From: Rikenellaceae bacterium
Lineage (GTDB): Bacteria > Bacteroidota > Bacteroidia > Bacteroidales > Rikenellaceae
Length of the DNA: 64,000 nt
Direction: 5' to 3'
NCBI GenBank assembly: GCA_015059925.1
Contig: SUZL01000001.1
Span: 124,001-188,000 of the forward strand
Below, piece by piece: positions 27,893-36,916 of the stretch. The notes beneath the pieces were generated by a model. The model had not been told where the DNA came from, ran no database searches, and saw only the letters and a list, made by a program, of their open reading frames with translations. The stretch's first letter is position 1; every line of letters starts with the position of its first letter. The translations under genes were made by a program, and so were the position numbers.

Positions 27893-28843
27893 TTAATTTT
27901 CTGATTGTCTATCATTTGCCGCAGGGCGCGATGTGATATGCACATCGAGTTGCGGGTAGGGGAAGTGGGCTCCGTGCTGGGGCAGCTCCTTATAAAAAGC
28001 CTCCGTCGTAGAGTCGTAAAAATCCCAATACTCGGAGTTTTTAACCCACGCGCGGGCCTCAACAACGACCGCACTATCGGCCAAAGCATTGATGCGAACG
28101 CTCGGCGCAGGCTCCGCAAGGGCACGACCATCGCGATGGATGATCATCAACATTGCATCGCGGATGGCATCATAATCGTCGCCATAAGAGACCGAGATCT
28201 TCCAGCTGCATCGGCGCGTGGTAGAGGTCGAATAGTTATTGATGATCGACGTGGAGATGGCGTTGTTGGGGATGTAGATGGTCTGCTTATCGGCTGTCTG
28301 CACAATGGTGGTAAAAAGCTGGATATTAGTTACCGTACCGCTTACGCCCTGCGCCTCAATATAATCGCCAACACGATAGGGACGCAACACCAGCACCATC
28401 ACTCCGCCTGCGAAGTTCTGCAACGTGCCGCTCAGTGCCATACCGATGGCCAAACCCATCGAGGCGAGCATCGCAACGAAGGTTGTAGAGTCGAAGCCGA
28501 GGATTGAGACCAACGTGATGAAGATAATGACGTAGCCCAAAGTCCTGATGGCCGTCAGCAGGAACGAGTGGAGCGAGATCTCGACACGGCGCAACGTCAT
28601 TACCCTATCGGCAAAGGCCACAATGCGGCGCAATGCCCAGCGCGCAACGTAGAAGATGGCAAGCGAGATAACGATCTTGATGCCCGTCCAGACAACCCAC
28701 TCGGCGATCTGCTGCCAGACATCCTGCATATCCATATTGGCAATATGGCGCACCGCCTCGGCAAAGCGCGCCTTCTGCACGCTGTCAGGGAGGATCAGGT
28801 TCTCGATAGCCTCGGGGTTACTCTGTAAAAAAATATTCAGCAT
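27893..28843 (-). CDS. MscS-type small-conductance mechanosensitive channel
   Basis: 316 residues: about three transmembrane segments, the pore helix region SMGLAIGMALSGTLQNFAGG, and the MscS beta domain RPYRVGDYIEAQGVSGTVTNI with YIPNNAISTSIINNYS. It releases solutes on osmotic downshock at the inner membrane. A -7 candidate (TATTTTTG on minus) lies at 28892-28899. DUF5606 follows in the same direction. Confidence 0.92.
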   Translation of the reverse strand: MLNIFLQSNPEAIENLILPDSVQKARFAEAVRHIANMDMQDVWQQIAEWVVWTGIKIVISLAIFYVARWALRRIVAFADRVMTLRRVEISLHSFLLTAIRTLGYVIIFITLVSILGFDSTTFVAMLASMGLAIGMALSGTLQNFAGGVMVLVLRPYRVGDYIEAQGVSGTVTNIQLFTTIVQTADKQTIYIPNNAISTSIINNYSTSTTRRCSWKISVSYGDDYDAIRDAMLMIIHRDGRALAEPAPSVRINALADSAVVVEARAWVKNSEYWDFYDSTTEAFYKELPQHGAHFPYPQLDVHITSRPAANDRQSEN

Positions 28844-28972
28844 AGTAAATTTTTAGCCTTTGGCGCGCGTGGGCGCGTAGCTTAATCTGGGCAAAAATAG
28901 GAATTTTTTTGCGAAAATCATTATCTTTACCGTAGATTAGAACTTCACGAAGTGGAACAAAACTATACAGAT

Positions 28973-29776
28973 ATGCACAAAATGCACACAAACAAACGTT
29001 TAGCTCGGCCACTACGGAGTGTGATGGTGGCGGTGTTGTGCGCGCTTACGCTGCTTGCGTGTCGGGAATTTGATACTCCCGAAGTGGAGCAGAGCCTGCC
29101 AGAGAGGGTGAATGTCTCGATTGCTCATCTGCGCGAAATGGTGGGCGAGAGAACGGTGCATTTTGAGCAGGATTTGGTTATCGGCGGCTACGTTACGACG
29201 AGCGATCGGGAGGGGAATTTCTACCGTACGTTCTGCATCGACGACGGCACGGCGGGTGTGGAGATTATGGCGGGGATGTATGACCTGCATAGACTCTATC
29301 CAGAGGGGTATTACGTTACCGTCAGGCTGAATGGATGCTCGGCGGGAGTGCATAACGGGGTGTTGCAGGTGGGAACAAGGGCGGCTGCATACAGCAACTA
29401 CCCTACCGATTATTTCTATTCAAAGGTGCTGATTGACAAGCATTTGACGCGATATGACTTGATCAGTCCCGTTGCGCCGATTCCGCTTCGGGTGGAGCAG
29501 TTGGCTGAGGAGTATTGCGGGCGGATGGTGAATGTGTCGTCGCTGAAGTTGGTTGCTGCGCCCGAAGGCGGGATTTGGAGCGGATACTGCACGTTCGCCG
29601 ATGAAAAGGGGCATCGCGTGGCGGTATATTGCTCGCCATACGCCGACTTTGCACAGCAAGAGGTGCCGACCGAGAGGGTTTCGATAACGGGTATTCTGCA
29701 ATACGGCGTGGTTGATGGAGAGGAGATGTATGTTTTGAAGATGCGATATGAGAGCGATTGCGGCATTTATAATTAG
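28973..29776 (+). CDS. DUF5689 lipoprotein, copy 1
   Basis: 267 residues from the ATG at 28973 (28982 also possible; a GTG at 28952 is less likely). The signal peptide ends in TLLAC, a clear lipobox. The DUF5689 pattern is ISIAHLREMVGERTVHFEQDLVIGGYVTTSDREGNFYRT, an OB-fold-like opening, followed by DGTAGVEIMAG. Known from Bacteroidetes surface lipoproteins, role unknown. The next gene starts 29 bp inside it and is a paralogue. Confidence 0.78.
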   Translation: MHKMHTNKRLARPLRSVMVAVLCALTLLACREFDTPEVEQSLPERVNVSIAHLREMVGERTVHFEQDLVIGGYVTTSDREGNFYRTFCIDDGTAGVEIMAGMYDLHRLYPEGYYVTVRLNGCSAGVHNGVLQVGTRAAAYSNYPTDYFYSKVLIDKHLTRYDLISPVAPIPLRVEQLAEEYCGRMVNVSSLKLVAAPEGGIWSGYCTFADEKGHRVAVYCSPYADFAQQEVPTERVSITGILQYGVVDGEEMYVLKMRYESDCGIYN

Positions 29777-30509
29777 TCTTTTGGCGGTTGCGTGCAGCGA
29801 CTCCACGACAATCGGCTACGGGCAGCAGAGCGAGGGGAGGATCTCGATAGCGCATCTAAAGACGATGGCTGTGGGTAGCTCGGTGGAGATTGTGGAGAAT
29901 GTGGCGATCGAGGGTTATGTCGTTGTGAATGACCTGTATGGCGAGTACTACAAGACGATTGTCATCAGCGACGAGAGTGGCGGCATTGAGCTGATGATCG
30001 ACTGCGACAATACGGCGGTGGAGTTTCCCGTATCGGCTCGCGTTACGGTGCATTGCACGGGGCTATCTGTCGGGGTGTATGGCGGGCGCGTGATGTTGGG
30101 AGCTGTGCCCGAGAGAGATTTTACGGTGGATCGACTATCGATGCAGGAGGCTGCGCGGCATATCAAGGTGGATAAGAGTACGCCCACAGAGATCAGAGCA
30201 AAAGAGAAGAAAATCAACGAGATAAGCACGGCAGACGTTAGCAATTACGTTATGATTGACGATGTGGAGTTTGTCGATCAGGGGCTTACGTGGTGCGACA
30301 AAGATCCGCTGACTGAAGAATACATCACGACGACGCGCACGGTAAGCGACAGCGAGGGGCGACGGATAGGCGTTCGCACGATTGCGAGTTGCAGTTATCG
30401 CGCCGAGCGGTTGCCCGAAGGACGGGGACGGTTGTATGGCGTGGTGGAGTATTTTAACGGAGAGTTTGCCCTGAGGGTGGTCAATCACGGAGTGGTGTTT
30501 AATAAGTAA
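29748..30509 (+). CDS. DUF5689 lipoprotein, copy 2
   Basis: 253 residues; ATG at 29748 overlaps the upstream gene by 29 bp. Lipobox AVAC near residue 16. It repeats the same plan (ISIAHLKTMAVGSSVEIVENVAIEGYVVVNDLYGEYYKT, then DESGGIELMI), so the pair arose by duplication. A longer C-terminal half (from about 130) has YVMIDDVEFVDQGLTW and may be a second OB-like domain. Function unknown. Confidence 0.78.
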   Translation: MRAIAAFIISLLAVACSDSTTIGYGQQSEGRISIAHLKTMAVGSSVEIVENVAIEGYVVVNDLYGEYYKTIVISDESGGIELMIDCDNTAVEFPVSARVTVHCTGLSVGVYGGRVMLGAVPERDFTVDRLSMQEAARHIKVDKSTPTEIRAKEKKINEISTADVSNYVMIDDVEFVDQGLTWCDKDPLTEEYITTTRTVSDSEGRRIGVRTIASCSYRAERLPEGRGRLYGVVEYFNGEFALRVVNHGVVFNK

Positions 30510-30547
30510 AAAAGAGCCCATCTGCTTATTGCAAGATAGGCTCCTAT
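30508..30547 (+). terminator. Likely terminator after the DUF5689 pair
   Basis: GAGCC (30514-30518) and ATCT pair with AGAT and GGCTC (30539-30543). The T-run is weak, so termination may be partial. Confidence 0.55.
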
Positions 30548-30555
30548 GATGAAAA

Positions 30556-30668
30556 TTGTATAACAAGAGGGTTTTCAAGGCTTACGAAGCACGAAAAACC
30601 GCAGCATACTTGAGCGTATGTGAGGATTTTGAGTGCGAGTGTAACGCAGAAAACACCTTGTTAGACGA
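30556..30668. repeat. 113-bp hairpin repeat element, copy R3
   Basis: Ends TTGTATAACAAG / CTTGTTAGACGA (a G-T pair replaces one pair); core AAAACCGCAGCATAC - 6 nt - GTATGTGAGGATTTTGA. The arms carry TTTTC/GAAAA and TTAC/GTAA pairs, different from R1 and R2. It ends 3 bp before the stop codon of obgE. Confidence 0.85.
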
Positions 30669-30671
30669 TTT

Positions 30672-31685
30672 TTATTTCTGAAGGGCCTCCCAGAGCATAT
30701 CCTTCAGGCGCGTAATGTTCATATTGGCAACCGACGAGATAAATACCGACGGAATACCCTCGGGGAGCAGCGGTCGCATCTGCTCGATCAGCTCGTCGTC
30801 CAGCATATCGCACTTGGTGATGGCCAGCAGACGCTGCTTATCCAGCAATTCGGGGTTGTACTGCGTGAGCTCGCCCAAAAGAATCTCATAATCCTTCGCT
30901 ATATCGTCGCTATCGGCCGGAACCATAAAGAGCAGAACCGAGTTGCGCTCGATGTGGCGCAGGAATCGTGTTCCGAGGCCTCGGCCCTCGTGTGCGCCCT
31001 CGATAATACCGGGGATGTCGGCCATAACAAACGACTTATGGTCGCGCACCTCGACAATACCCAGATTAGGCTCAAGCGTGGTGAAGGCGTAGTTTGCAAT
31101 CTTGGGCTTAGCGGCCGAAACGACCGACAGAAGCGTACTCTTACCCGCATTGGGGAAACCCACAAGACCTACATCGGCCAGCACCTTAAGCTCCAGAATG
31201 AAAGCACCTTCGTCGCCATCCTCGCCGGGCTGCGCATAGCGCGGAGCTTGATTCGTGGCACTCTTGAAGTGCCAGTTGCCCAGACCACCACGACCGCCCT
31301 TGAGAAGAGTGAGCTGCTCGCCGTGCTCGGTAACCTCGCCGACGTACTCGATGGTCGTAGAGCCATCCTCCTGCTCGACCACTCGGCGTGCAACGGTGCC
31401 CAGAGGTACGGGGATGATGATGTCGGCGGCATCCTTACCCGAAGAGCGCGCGCCGTGACCTCCCTCGCCATCCTCGGCAAACTGGTGGCGCTGGTATTTG
31501 AGGTGAATCAGAGTCCAATACTGGCGGTCGCCCTGCAGAATAATGCTACCGCCCTTACCGCCGTCGCCGCCATCGGGTCCGCCAAATGCAACGAACTTCT
31601 CACGACGAAAATGGCACGAGCCTGCTCCTCCGTGCCCCGAACGGGCAAAAATCTTCACATAGTCCACAAAGTTTGAACCTGCCAT
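30672..31685 (-). CDS. obgE: Obg family GTPase
   Basis: 337 residues from the ATG at 31685; a Met at 31745 lies across the promoter and is rejected. The N-terminal Obg glycine-rich domain has [15 protein letters not shown] and [13 protein letters not shown]. The G domain has GFPNAGKST (G1), DIPGI (G3) and TKCD (G4). The protein acts in ribosome assembly and the stringent response. It has the short form without the C-terminal OCT domain. A repeat element abuts its stop. Confidence 0.95.
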   Translation of the reverse strand: MAGSNFVDYVKIFARSGHGGAGSCHFRREKFVAFGGPDGGDGGKGGSIILQGDRQYWTLIHLKYQRHQFAEDGEGGHGARSSGKDAADIIIPVPLGTVARRVVEQEDGSTTIEYVGEVTEHGEQLTLLKGGRGGLGNWHFKSATNQAPRYAQPGEDGDEGAFILELKVLADVGLVGFPNAGKSTLLSVVSAAKPKIANYAFTTLEPNLGIVEVRDHKSFVMADIPGIIEGAHEGRGLGTRFLRHIERNSVLLFMVPADSDDIAKDYEILLGELTQYNPELLDKQRLLAITKCDMLDDELIEQMRPLLPEGIPSVFISSVANMNITRLKDMLWEALQK

Positions 31686-31714
31686 ACGCTTTACTTTTAG
31701 TTGATTTACGGCCA

Positions 31715-31722
31715 CAAAGATA
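31715..31722 (-). promoter_or_regulatory. Candidate -7 element for obgE
   Basis: Minus strand reads TATCTTTG, matching TAnnTTTG, 29 bp before the obgE ATG and inside the short gap after the barrel gene. Confidence 0.45.
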
Positions 31723-31748
31723 AACTTTTCCCGCGAAACGGCCAAATC

Positions 31749-34184
31749 CTAAAACTTCCACGACACAACGGCGTAGTAGGTGCGCGGATAGGAGTAGGTG
31801 ATGATGTCGTCCTGCGGAGAGTAGATGCGCCGTTCGCCACTCTTATAATTGCGGATGCGAGAGGATTCGTAGCCGCCATAGACAATGTCGTCGTAGCCAA
31901 GAAGATTTCTTACGGACAAAGTGAGCGACAGTCGCGTGCGGCCAATATCGAACCAGCGTGAGAGGGAGGCCTCGGCACTCCACGCATCGTCAAGACGTTG
32001 CTGGGAGAGAAAGAGTTGATGGATCTCCTCCGAGGCTGAGCCCTGCACCGCCACGCGCTCGGTACGTCGCGTAAACGAGGGATCGACGTAGCGCATAGCT
32101 GCGGCGGAGGCACCGAGCGAGAAGATCCAGCCGCGATAATTGAGGTAGGTTATCTCGGCCGAGGCGGTTAGTTGCGGGGCACCACCGATGTGGCAATCGC
32201 CAACGAAACTCTCCGAAAGTGCGGCCACAAGGCTATTGTCCGCGTCGTCGTAGATGGCGACCAATGGATTTTCGGAGTAGAGGTACTCGCCGGCCGAAGC
32301 CGACAGGGAGGCTCGCCAATTCTGCGAGAAACGCACTTCGGCAGCAGCCTCAACGCCATAGCGCAACATTCCGAGGCGGGAGATATCGACGTCGGCGTAG
32401 GTTGCCGAGAGATCGTCGTAGGCACGATAGGTTTGGCGGGCATTCTCAGAAAGGGTGTAGTATGCCGCAAGCGAAAGGTCGGCGTTGGGCGAGGAGTAGC
32501 TATAATCGAGTTCGGCGGCGAGGTGGCGCTCGGTGGTGGGATTATCGACCGTGAGGTTGTTATATAACGGATTGAGGAAGAGGTTGCGCGGCTCCGAAGC
32601 TCGCTCGGCCATCATTGCACGAAGCGTGAGGTGGTGGCGCAAAGAGAGGGCATAGCCGATGGATGCCTTAAGCGTATAGGGGCGGAAGAGGAGTTCGCGG
32701 CTCGGGCCATAGGATTGTTCGGCGGGGAACAGCTCCTTCTCGAAGTGGCCGTTGCGATGTATCCAATGGTTGCCAATCGAGGCGTAGGCATCGAGGCTCA
32801 AGCGGCGGGCGGAGTATGACAGGCCCGCCTCGACGAAGAGCGTGCGCTCGACAAGATCGTAGTCGTAAGAGAAGCGGTCGCCCTCGGTAACGAGGTCGTC
32901 CGCGCGGCGCAGGTTATTGCGCAGATGACGCGAGAAGCTATCGTCGTCGAGAAGGTAGTGGTCGATGTCGCGCAGATGAGTTGCGCCCATCAAATCACTC
33001 AGGCGCTTATAGTTACGCGAGGAGTTGCGGCCCGCGCGAAGACCATAGTGGAGGGTGAGTCCGTCGCCCATCTGACTGCTAAATTGTACCACCGCCTCGG
33101 CGCGGGCAATGCGCTCTACCCTATCGTCCAGAGCATAGACCGCACCGTCGGACGACATACGGTTTTGGGCATAGAGTTCCGCCCAATCGATCTGCGTATA
33201 TCGCTCGTCGCGGCGGCGCCACGCATCGCTGACGGCGGCGGCCACGTCTGACTGGGTGTAGTAGCTCGGCAGGTAGCGGTAATTGTCAGGGCGCGGGGTC
33301 ATTGCGTTGTACCAGCCAAGTGAGGAGTAGGCGCGCGTGCCATAATCACCGCCGAGGGAGATCCTTACGTTGCTCCTATCGCTCAATGGCGCGGAGAAGG
33401 TTGCAACGACAAATGGCACAGAATCGGCACGACGACGCGAGGTGCGCACCTCGCCCGACTGATAGCCCCAAGCGGGGTTATAGAGTTTGTTGCCCGTAAG
33501 CGTGAAGGCCTCCTCGGTAGAGCCCGAGCGGAGGCCGCGCTCGCCAATGGTTGCTACGGCAACGAGAGCGAACGATGCGCCCGAGCGAAATTGTTTCTCA
33601 AGGCGCAGACCGCCATCTATGGAGTTGTTGAATACGCCCCTAACGTAGAGATCGTCGCCACCGCGAGCGGCGGCGTGGAGTGTGAGACTCCAATCGCGGC
33701 GCATAAGCGAATTGACCGTAGCACGCACTCCTCCCAGATAGCCCTTGCCAGAGAAGAAGAGGGCCACGCTGCCGCCATCGAGTGGTACGCCCTCGCCCGT
33801 TGAGAAGGCATCGGCACCAGCCTCGGAGGCGACGAAGGAGGCATCGTGAGCAAGGCCCGAATAGCCGCGTTCGCTAAGGCCCAAACGGCGCAGAACGGAG
33901 AGGTTGGCGTGGCGTAGGGAGATGCCGTCGATCGAAGCGGCACGGTCGGTATAGTAGAATCCGCGACGGGCCGTCTCGACAAAGGAGAAGCGGTAGGCGG
34001 TAATATCCTCGTACAGATCGTGGCGACGGAGGGTGCGGTAGAAGAGCGACGTATCGCCCTGCACCATCTGCGACGGCTCGAGCGAGCGGTCGATCTTGTA
34101 GCGGTACATATCATCCTCGGTCTCTTGCGCGTGGGCGACAAGGGAGAGCAACGCGAGTGAGAGGATGGTGAGTAGTCGTTTCAT
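31749..34184 (-). CDS. Large outer-membrane beta-barrel, TonB-dependent receptor-like
   Basis: 811 residues; signal peptide 1-19 (ending VAHAQ). The N-terminal third has short plug-like motifs (SIDGISLRHANLSVLRRLGLSERG), and the rest is long amphipathic strands ending in ...YYAVVSWKF, the aromatic terminus of barrel proteins. The carboxypeptidase-like D2 domain typical of SusC is absent and no clear TonB box is seen. The best guess is a TonB-dependent receptor of unknown ligand. Its neighbours (obgE, pepD) give no substrate clue. Confidence 0.72.
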   Translation of the reverse strand: MKRLLTILSLALLSLVAHAQETEDDMYRYKIDRSLEPSQMVQGDTSLFYRTLRRHDLYEDITAYRFSFVETARRGFYYTDRAASIDGISLRHANLSVLRRLGLSERGYSGLAHDASFVASEAGADAFSTGEGVPLDGGSVALFFSGKGYLGGVRATVNSLMRRDWSLTLHAAARGGDDLYVRGVFNNSIDGGLRLEKQFRSGASFALVAVATIGERGLRSGSTEEAFTLTGNKLYNPAWGYQSGEVRTSRRRADSVPFVVATFSAPLSDRSNVRISLGGDYGTRAYSSLGWYNAMTPRPDNYRYLPSYYTQSDVAAAVSDAWRRRDERYTQIDWAELYAQNRMSSDGAVYALDDRVERIARAEAVVQFSSQMGDGLTLHYGLRAGRNSSRNYKRLSDLMGATHLRDIDHYLLDDDSFSRHLRNNLRRADDLVTEGDRFSYDYDLVERTLFVEAGLSYSARRLSLDAYASIGNHWIHRNGHFEKELFPAEQSYGPSRELLFRPYTLKASIGYALSLRHHLTLRAMMAERASEPRNLFLNPLYNNLTVDNPTTERHLAAELDYSYSSPNADLSLAAYYTLSENARQTYRAYDDLSATYADVDISRLGMLRYGVEAAAEVRFSQNWRASLSASAGEYLYSENPLVAIYDDADNSLVAALSESFVGDCHIGGAPQLTASAEITYLNYRGWIFSLGASAAAMRYVDPSFTRRTERVAVQGSASEEIHQLFLSQQRLDDAWSAEASLSRWFDIGRTRLSLTLSVRNLLGYDDIVYGGYESSRIRNYKSGERRIYSPQDDIITYSYPRTYYAVVSWKF

Positions 34185-34194
34185 AATCGATATA

Positions 34195-34202
34195 CAAAAA
34201 TA
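34195..34202 (-). promoter_or_regulatory. Candidate -7 element for the barrel gene
   Basis: Minus strand TATTTTTG, matching TAnnTTTG, 10 bp upstream of the ATG; a very short leader is implied. Confidence 0.35.
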
Positions 34203-34221
34203 GGGAAAAAGAGCTATACAG

Positions 34222-34252
34222 TTTGAAAAACTGTCCGAATTTTGTAAATTTG
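34222..34252 (+). promoter_or_regulatory. Promoter of pepD
   Basis: TTTG (34222-34225), 19 bp spacer, TAAATTTG (34245-34252), a good fit to the Bacteroidetes consensus, 30 bp before the start. Confidence 0.65.
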
Positions 34253-34282
34253 CTAAAATTTGATCATAGAATTAATTGAATT

Positions 34283-35731
34283 ATGCAATTAAGAGATTTA
34301 GAACCCCGCAAAGTGTGGGAGCAGTTTGAGGCTGTTACCCGCATCCCCCGCCCCTCGAAGAAGGAGGAGCACATAATTGAGTTTTTGATCGACTTTGCCA
34401 AGCGCAACTCTCTCGAGTGGCAGAGCGACAAGATAGGTAACGTGGTGATTCGCAAGCCCGCAACGGCCGGATATGAGGATCACGAGACGGTGATTCTGCA
34501 GTCGCATATGGATATGGTGTGCGAGAAGAATTCGGACGTCGATTTCGACTTCGAGACCGAGCCTATTCGCGCCGTTGTGGATGGCGAGTGGGTGCGTGCC
34601 GAGGGTACGACGCTCGGTGCCGACTGCGGCATTGGTATGGCGGCGGCGATGGCGCTTCTGCTCGACGATGAGGCCGAGCACGGCCCTATCGAGGCGCTCT
34701 TTACCGTCGATGAGGAGACGGGACTAACGGGTGCGTTCAACTTGGGCGAGGGTATGCTCACGGGAAAGTATCTGCTCAACCTCGACTCGGAGGATGAGGG
34801 TGAGATATTTATCGGATGTGCCGGTGGCGTAGATACATTGGCGACGTTTGGCGTAGAGTATGAGCCTGCACCGAAGGGGTATGCGTTCTATCGTTTCGAC
34901 GTGTCGGATCTGAAGGGCGGCCACTCGGGCGACGATATTAATAAAGGTCGTGCCAACTCAAACAAGATTGCGGCGCGTCTGCTGCTGATGGCGCAGAACG
35001 ACTATGAGGGTCGCTTGAGCTACTTCGATGGCGGAAATCTGCGCAACGCCATCCCGCGCGAGGCGTATGCCGTAGTGGGTGTGCCGAGCAAGATGAAGGA
35101 GAAATTCGAGAAGAGCGCCAAGCAATTCTGTGAGGATGTAAAGGAGGAATTTAGACTGACGGAGCCCGATATGCGCCTCACGCTGAGCGATATGCCGATG
35201 GTAGAGGAGGTTGTCGATATGGCGGCGCAGTGTAATCTGCTGGCGGCGCTGGTGGGTGTGCCCAACGGCGTGCTGGCGATGTCGGCAGCGATTCCGACGC
35301 TGGTGGAGACCTCGACGAATCTGGCTTCGGTGAAGTTCTCAGGCAAGCAGAAGGTGGTGGTTACAACGTCGCAGCGTTCGTCGGTGGAGAGCGCGAAGGA
35401 GTATGCGAAGATGGCCGTTGAGTCGGTATTCCTGCTCGCGGGTGCCGAGGTGGAGCACTCGGATGGCTACCCGGGATGGGCACCCAATACGGATTCGCAT
35501 CTGCTGAAGGTTACCGTCGATAGCTACAAGAATCTCTTCGGCGTGGAGCCGAAGGTGAAGGCCGTACACGCGGGTTTGGAGTGCGGATTGTTCCTCGAGA
35601 AGTATCCCCACTTGGAGATGGTGTCGTTCGGCCCGACGTTGCGTGGCGTACACTCGCCCGATGAGCGACTGGAGATTTCGACCGTGGATAAATTCTGGCG
35701 ACTGGTAAAGGAGGTCGTTAAGAGCATATAA
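34283..35731 (+). CDS. pepD: Aminoacyl-histidine dipeptidase (M20)
   Basis: 482 residues, the normal PepD length. Zinc-site motifs: LQSHMDMVCEKN (His, Asp), GADCGIGMA (Asp), FTVDEETGLTGAF (Glu-Glu), LNLDSEDEGE (Asp), and FLEKYPHLEMVSFGPT late. GGHSGDDINKGRAN is the lid signature. It hydrolyses Xaa-His dipeptides such as carnosine. It may share a transcript with the cyanophycinase-like gene. Confidence 0.94.
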   Translation: MQLRDLEPRKVWEQFEAVTRIPRPSKKEEHIIEFLIDFAKRNSLEWQSDKIGNVVIRKPATAGYEDHETVILQSHMDMVCEKNSDVDFDFETEPIRAVVDGEWVRAEGTTLGADCGIGMAAAMALLLDDEAEHGPIEALFTVDEETGLTGAFNLGEGMLTGKYLLNLDSEDEGEIFIGCAGGVDTLATFGVEYEPAPKGYAFYRFDVSDLKGGHSGDDINKGRANSNKIAARLLLMAQNDYEGRLSYFDGGNLRNAIPREAYAVVGVPSKMKEKFEKSAKQFCEDVKEEFRLTEPDMRLTLSDMPMVEEVVDMAAQCNLLAALVGVPNGVLAMSAAIPTLVETSTNLASVKFSGKQKVVVTTSQRSSVESAKEYAKMAVESVFLLAGAEVEHSDGYPGWAPNTDSHLLKVTVDSYKNLFGVEPKVKAVHAGLECGLFLEKYPHLEMVSFGPTLRGVHSPDERLEISTVDKFWRLVKEVVKSI

Positions 35732-35760
35732 ATTATTAACAATTAAAAACTTAAACAACT

Positions 35761-35812
35761 ATGAAGAGAACTACCCCCCCCAATTGATTTTTACGCTAAA
35801 AATCAAGCAGTT
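35761..35812 (+). promoter_or_regulatory. Poly-C tract and start-proximal hairpin before the cyanophycinase-like gene
   Basis: An ATG at 35761 opens an 8-codon frame (MKRTTPPN, TGA). It contains eight C in a row (35774-35781). A perfect hairpin TTGATTTTTA (35784-35793) / TAAAAATCAA (35797-35806) follows, starting inside the short frame's stop region and ending 6 bp before the real ATG at 35813. With one C fewer, the frame from 35761 would run into the downstream protein. Confidence 0.5.
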
Positions 35813-36913
35813 ATGAGCATCGCAAGAAGAATACTCGCCATCGCGGCGGCCGTCGTAATGATGGGTTGCGGCGGTAAAACGGCCTCGAAAGGAACGCTAT
35901 TTCTGTGGGGAAGCGACATTAACCTAAAGTTTACGCAGTATGTGGCCGATCTGACCGAGAAGGAGAATCCGCACATATTGTACCTACCGACGGCGAGTGG
36001 CGATCACGAGGATAACATTCTGCGCTGGGAGTCGCTGTGCAAGGCTATCGGAGTGGAGCCGCACATAATGCGTGTGTGGGTGGATTCGTCGGCCGAGCAG
36101 ACTTTTGAGCAGATGATCGAACGAGCAGATGCAATCGTAATTGGAGGAGGTAATACTCTGAATATGTTGGGAATATGGCAGGCGCAGGGCATCGACCAGA
36201 TGCTCATCGAGGCTATGCAGCGAGGTGCAATCGTGGCGGGCGGAAGTGCCGGCTCGATTGCGTGGTTTGAGAGCGGAATCAGCGACTCGCGCCCTGCGGG
36301 GCTGAGTGTCGTGGAGGGGCTCGGAGTGCTACCATTCAGCAACTGTCCGCACTATGGCGACAAGGCCAAGCGTGAGCTCTACCATCAAGAGTTGGAGAGC
36401 GGGCAGATCGAGGGCGGCTACGCGATGGACGACAAGGCGGGCATTCTATTCAGCGATGGCGAGGTGGTCGAGGCTGTAACCTACGATCCCGAGCAGAGGG
36501 CGTACTTCGTGCAGGCGCATAGCGGCAAGGCTGTGGCGGAGGAGTTGCCCACACGTCTATTGCTGGCCGAGGGTGCGATAGCTGAAGGAGAATACTCCGT
36601 AGAGATGATTGGCAAGAGTGTCAATGAGTTGCAGGGTGCTGACGGAGCTTTGGAGGCGTTTGTCGCTAAGGCGGGAGCCGAGCCAACGACGCGCGTCGAG
36701 GCGATGTTCAGGCATAAGGATTTGGCGGCTGTGGTACACGATCAATATATGGATCTGTTTGGCAGCTACGTCATTCGATACATTTACAATGATCGCGGCA
36801 CGTGGCACCTAATGGGTGAGGACTTGGGTGTGACCGTCGGCGAGAGCGAGGTGCTCTTCCGCGAGAAGGCAACGACGATGCTCGGTCAAGCAGAAGAAAA
36901 GTATAAAAAATAG
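35813..36913 (+). CDS. Cyanophycinase/peptidase E-like (S51) lipoprotein
   Basis: 366 residues from the ATG at 35813. Signal peptide (RRILAIAAAVVMMGC) with a plausible lipobox (C19). The peptidase E/cyanophycinase class I amidotransferase-like fold shows AIVIGGGNTLNMLGIW and VAGGSAGSIAWFE with the nucleophile S145, and a later DDKAGILFSDGEVVEA strand. Cyanophycinase cleaves multi-L-arginyl-poly-L-aspartate and peptidase E cleaves Asp-Xaa dipeptides; which applies is open. A signal peptide implies it works outside the cytoplasm. The next gene starts 3 bp later. Confidence 0.78.
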   Translation: MSIARRILAIAAAVVMMGCGGKTASKGTLFLWGSDINLKFTQYVADLTEKENPHILYLPTASGDHEDNILRWESLCKAIGVEPHIMRVWVDSSAEQTFEQMIERADAIVIGGGNTLNMLGIWQAQGIDQMLIEAMQRGAIVAGGSAGSIAWFESGISDSRPAGLSVVEGLGVLPFSNCPHYGDKAKRELYHQELESGQIEGGYAMDDKAGILFSDGEVVEAVTYDPEQRAYFVQAHSGKAVAEELPTRLLLAEGAIAEGEYSVEMIGKSVNELQGADGALEAFVAKAGAEPTTRVEAMFRHKDLAAVVHDQYMDLFGSYVIRYIYNDRGTWHLMGEDLGVTVGESEVLFREKATTMLGQAEEKYKK

Positions 36914-36916
36914 AGA

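Noticed and set aside
10971..30668. Insertion sequence reading of the 113-bp repeats
   Set aside because: No transposase, no target-site duplication that I can see, and no coding capacity; a non-autonomous MITE remains possible.
31686..31745. Extended N-terminus of obgE
   Set aside because: It overlaps the -7 element; Obg proteins start directly with the glycine-rich domain.
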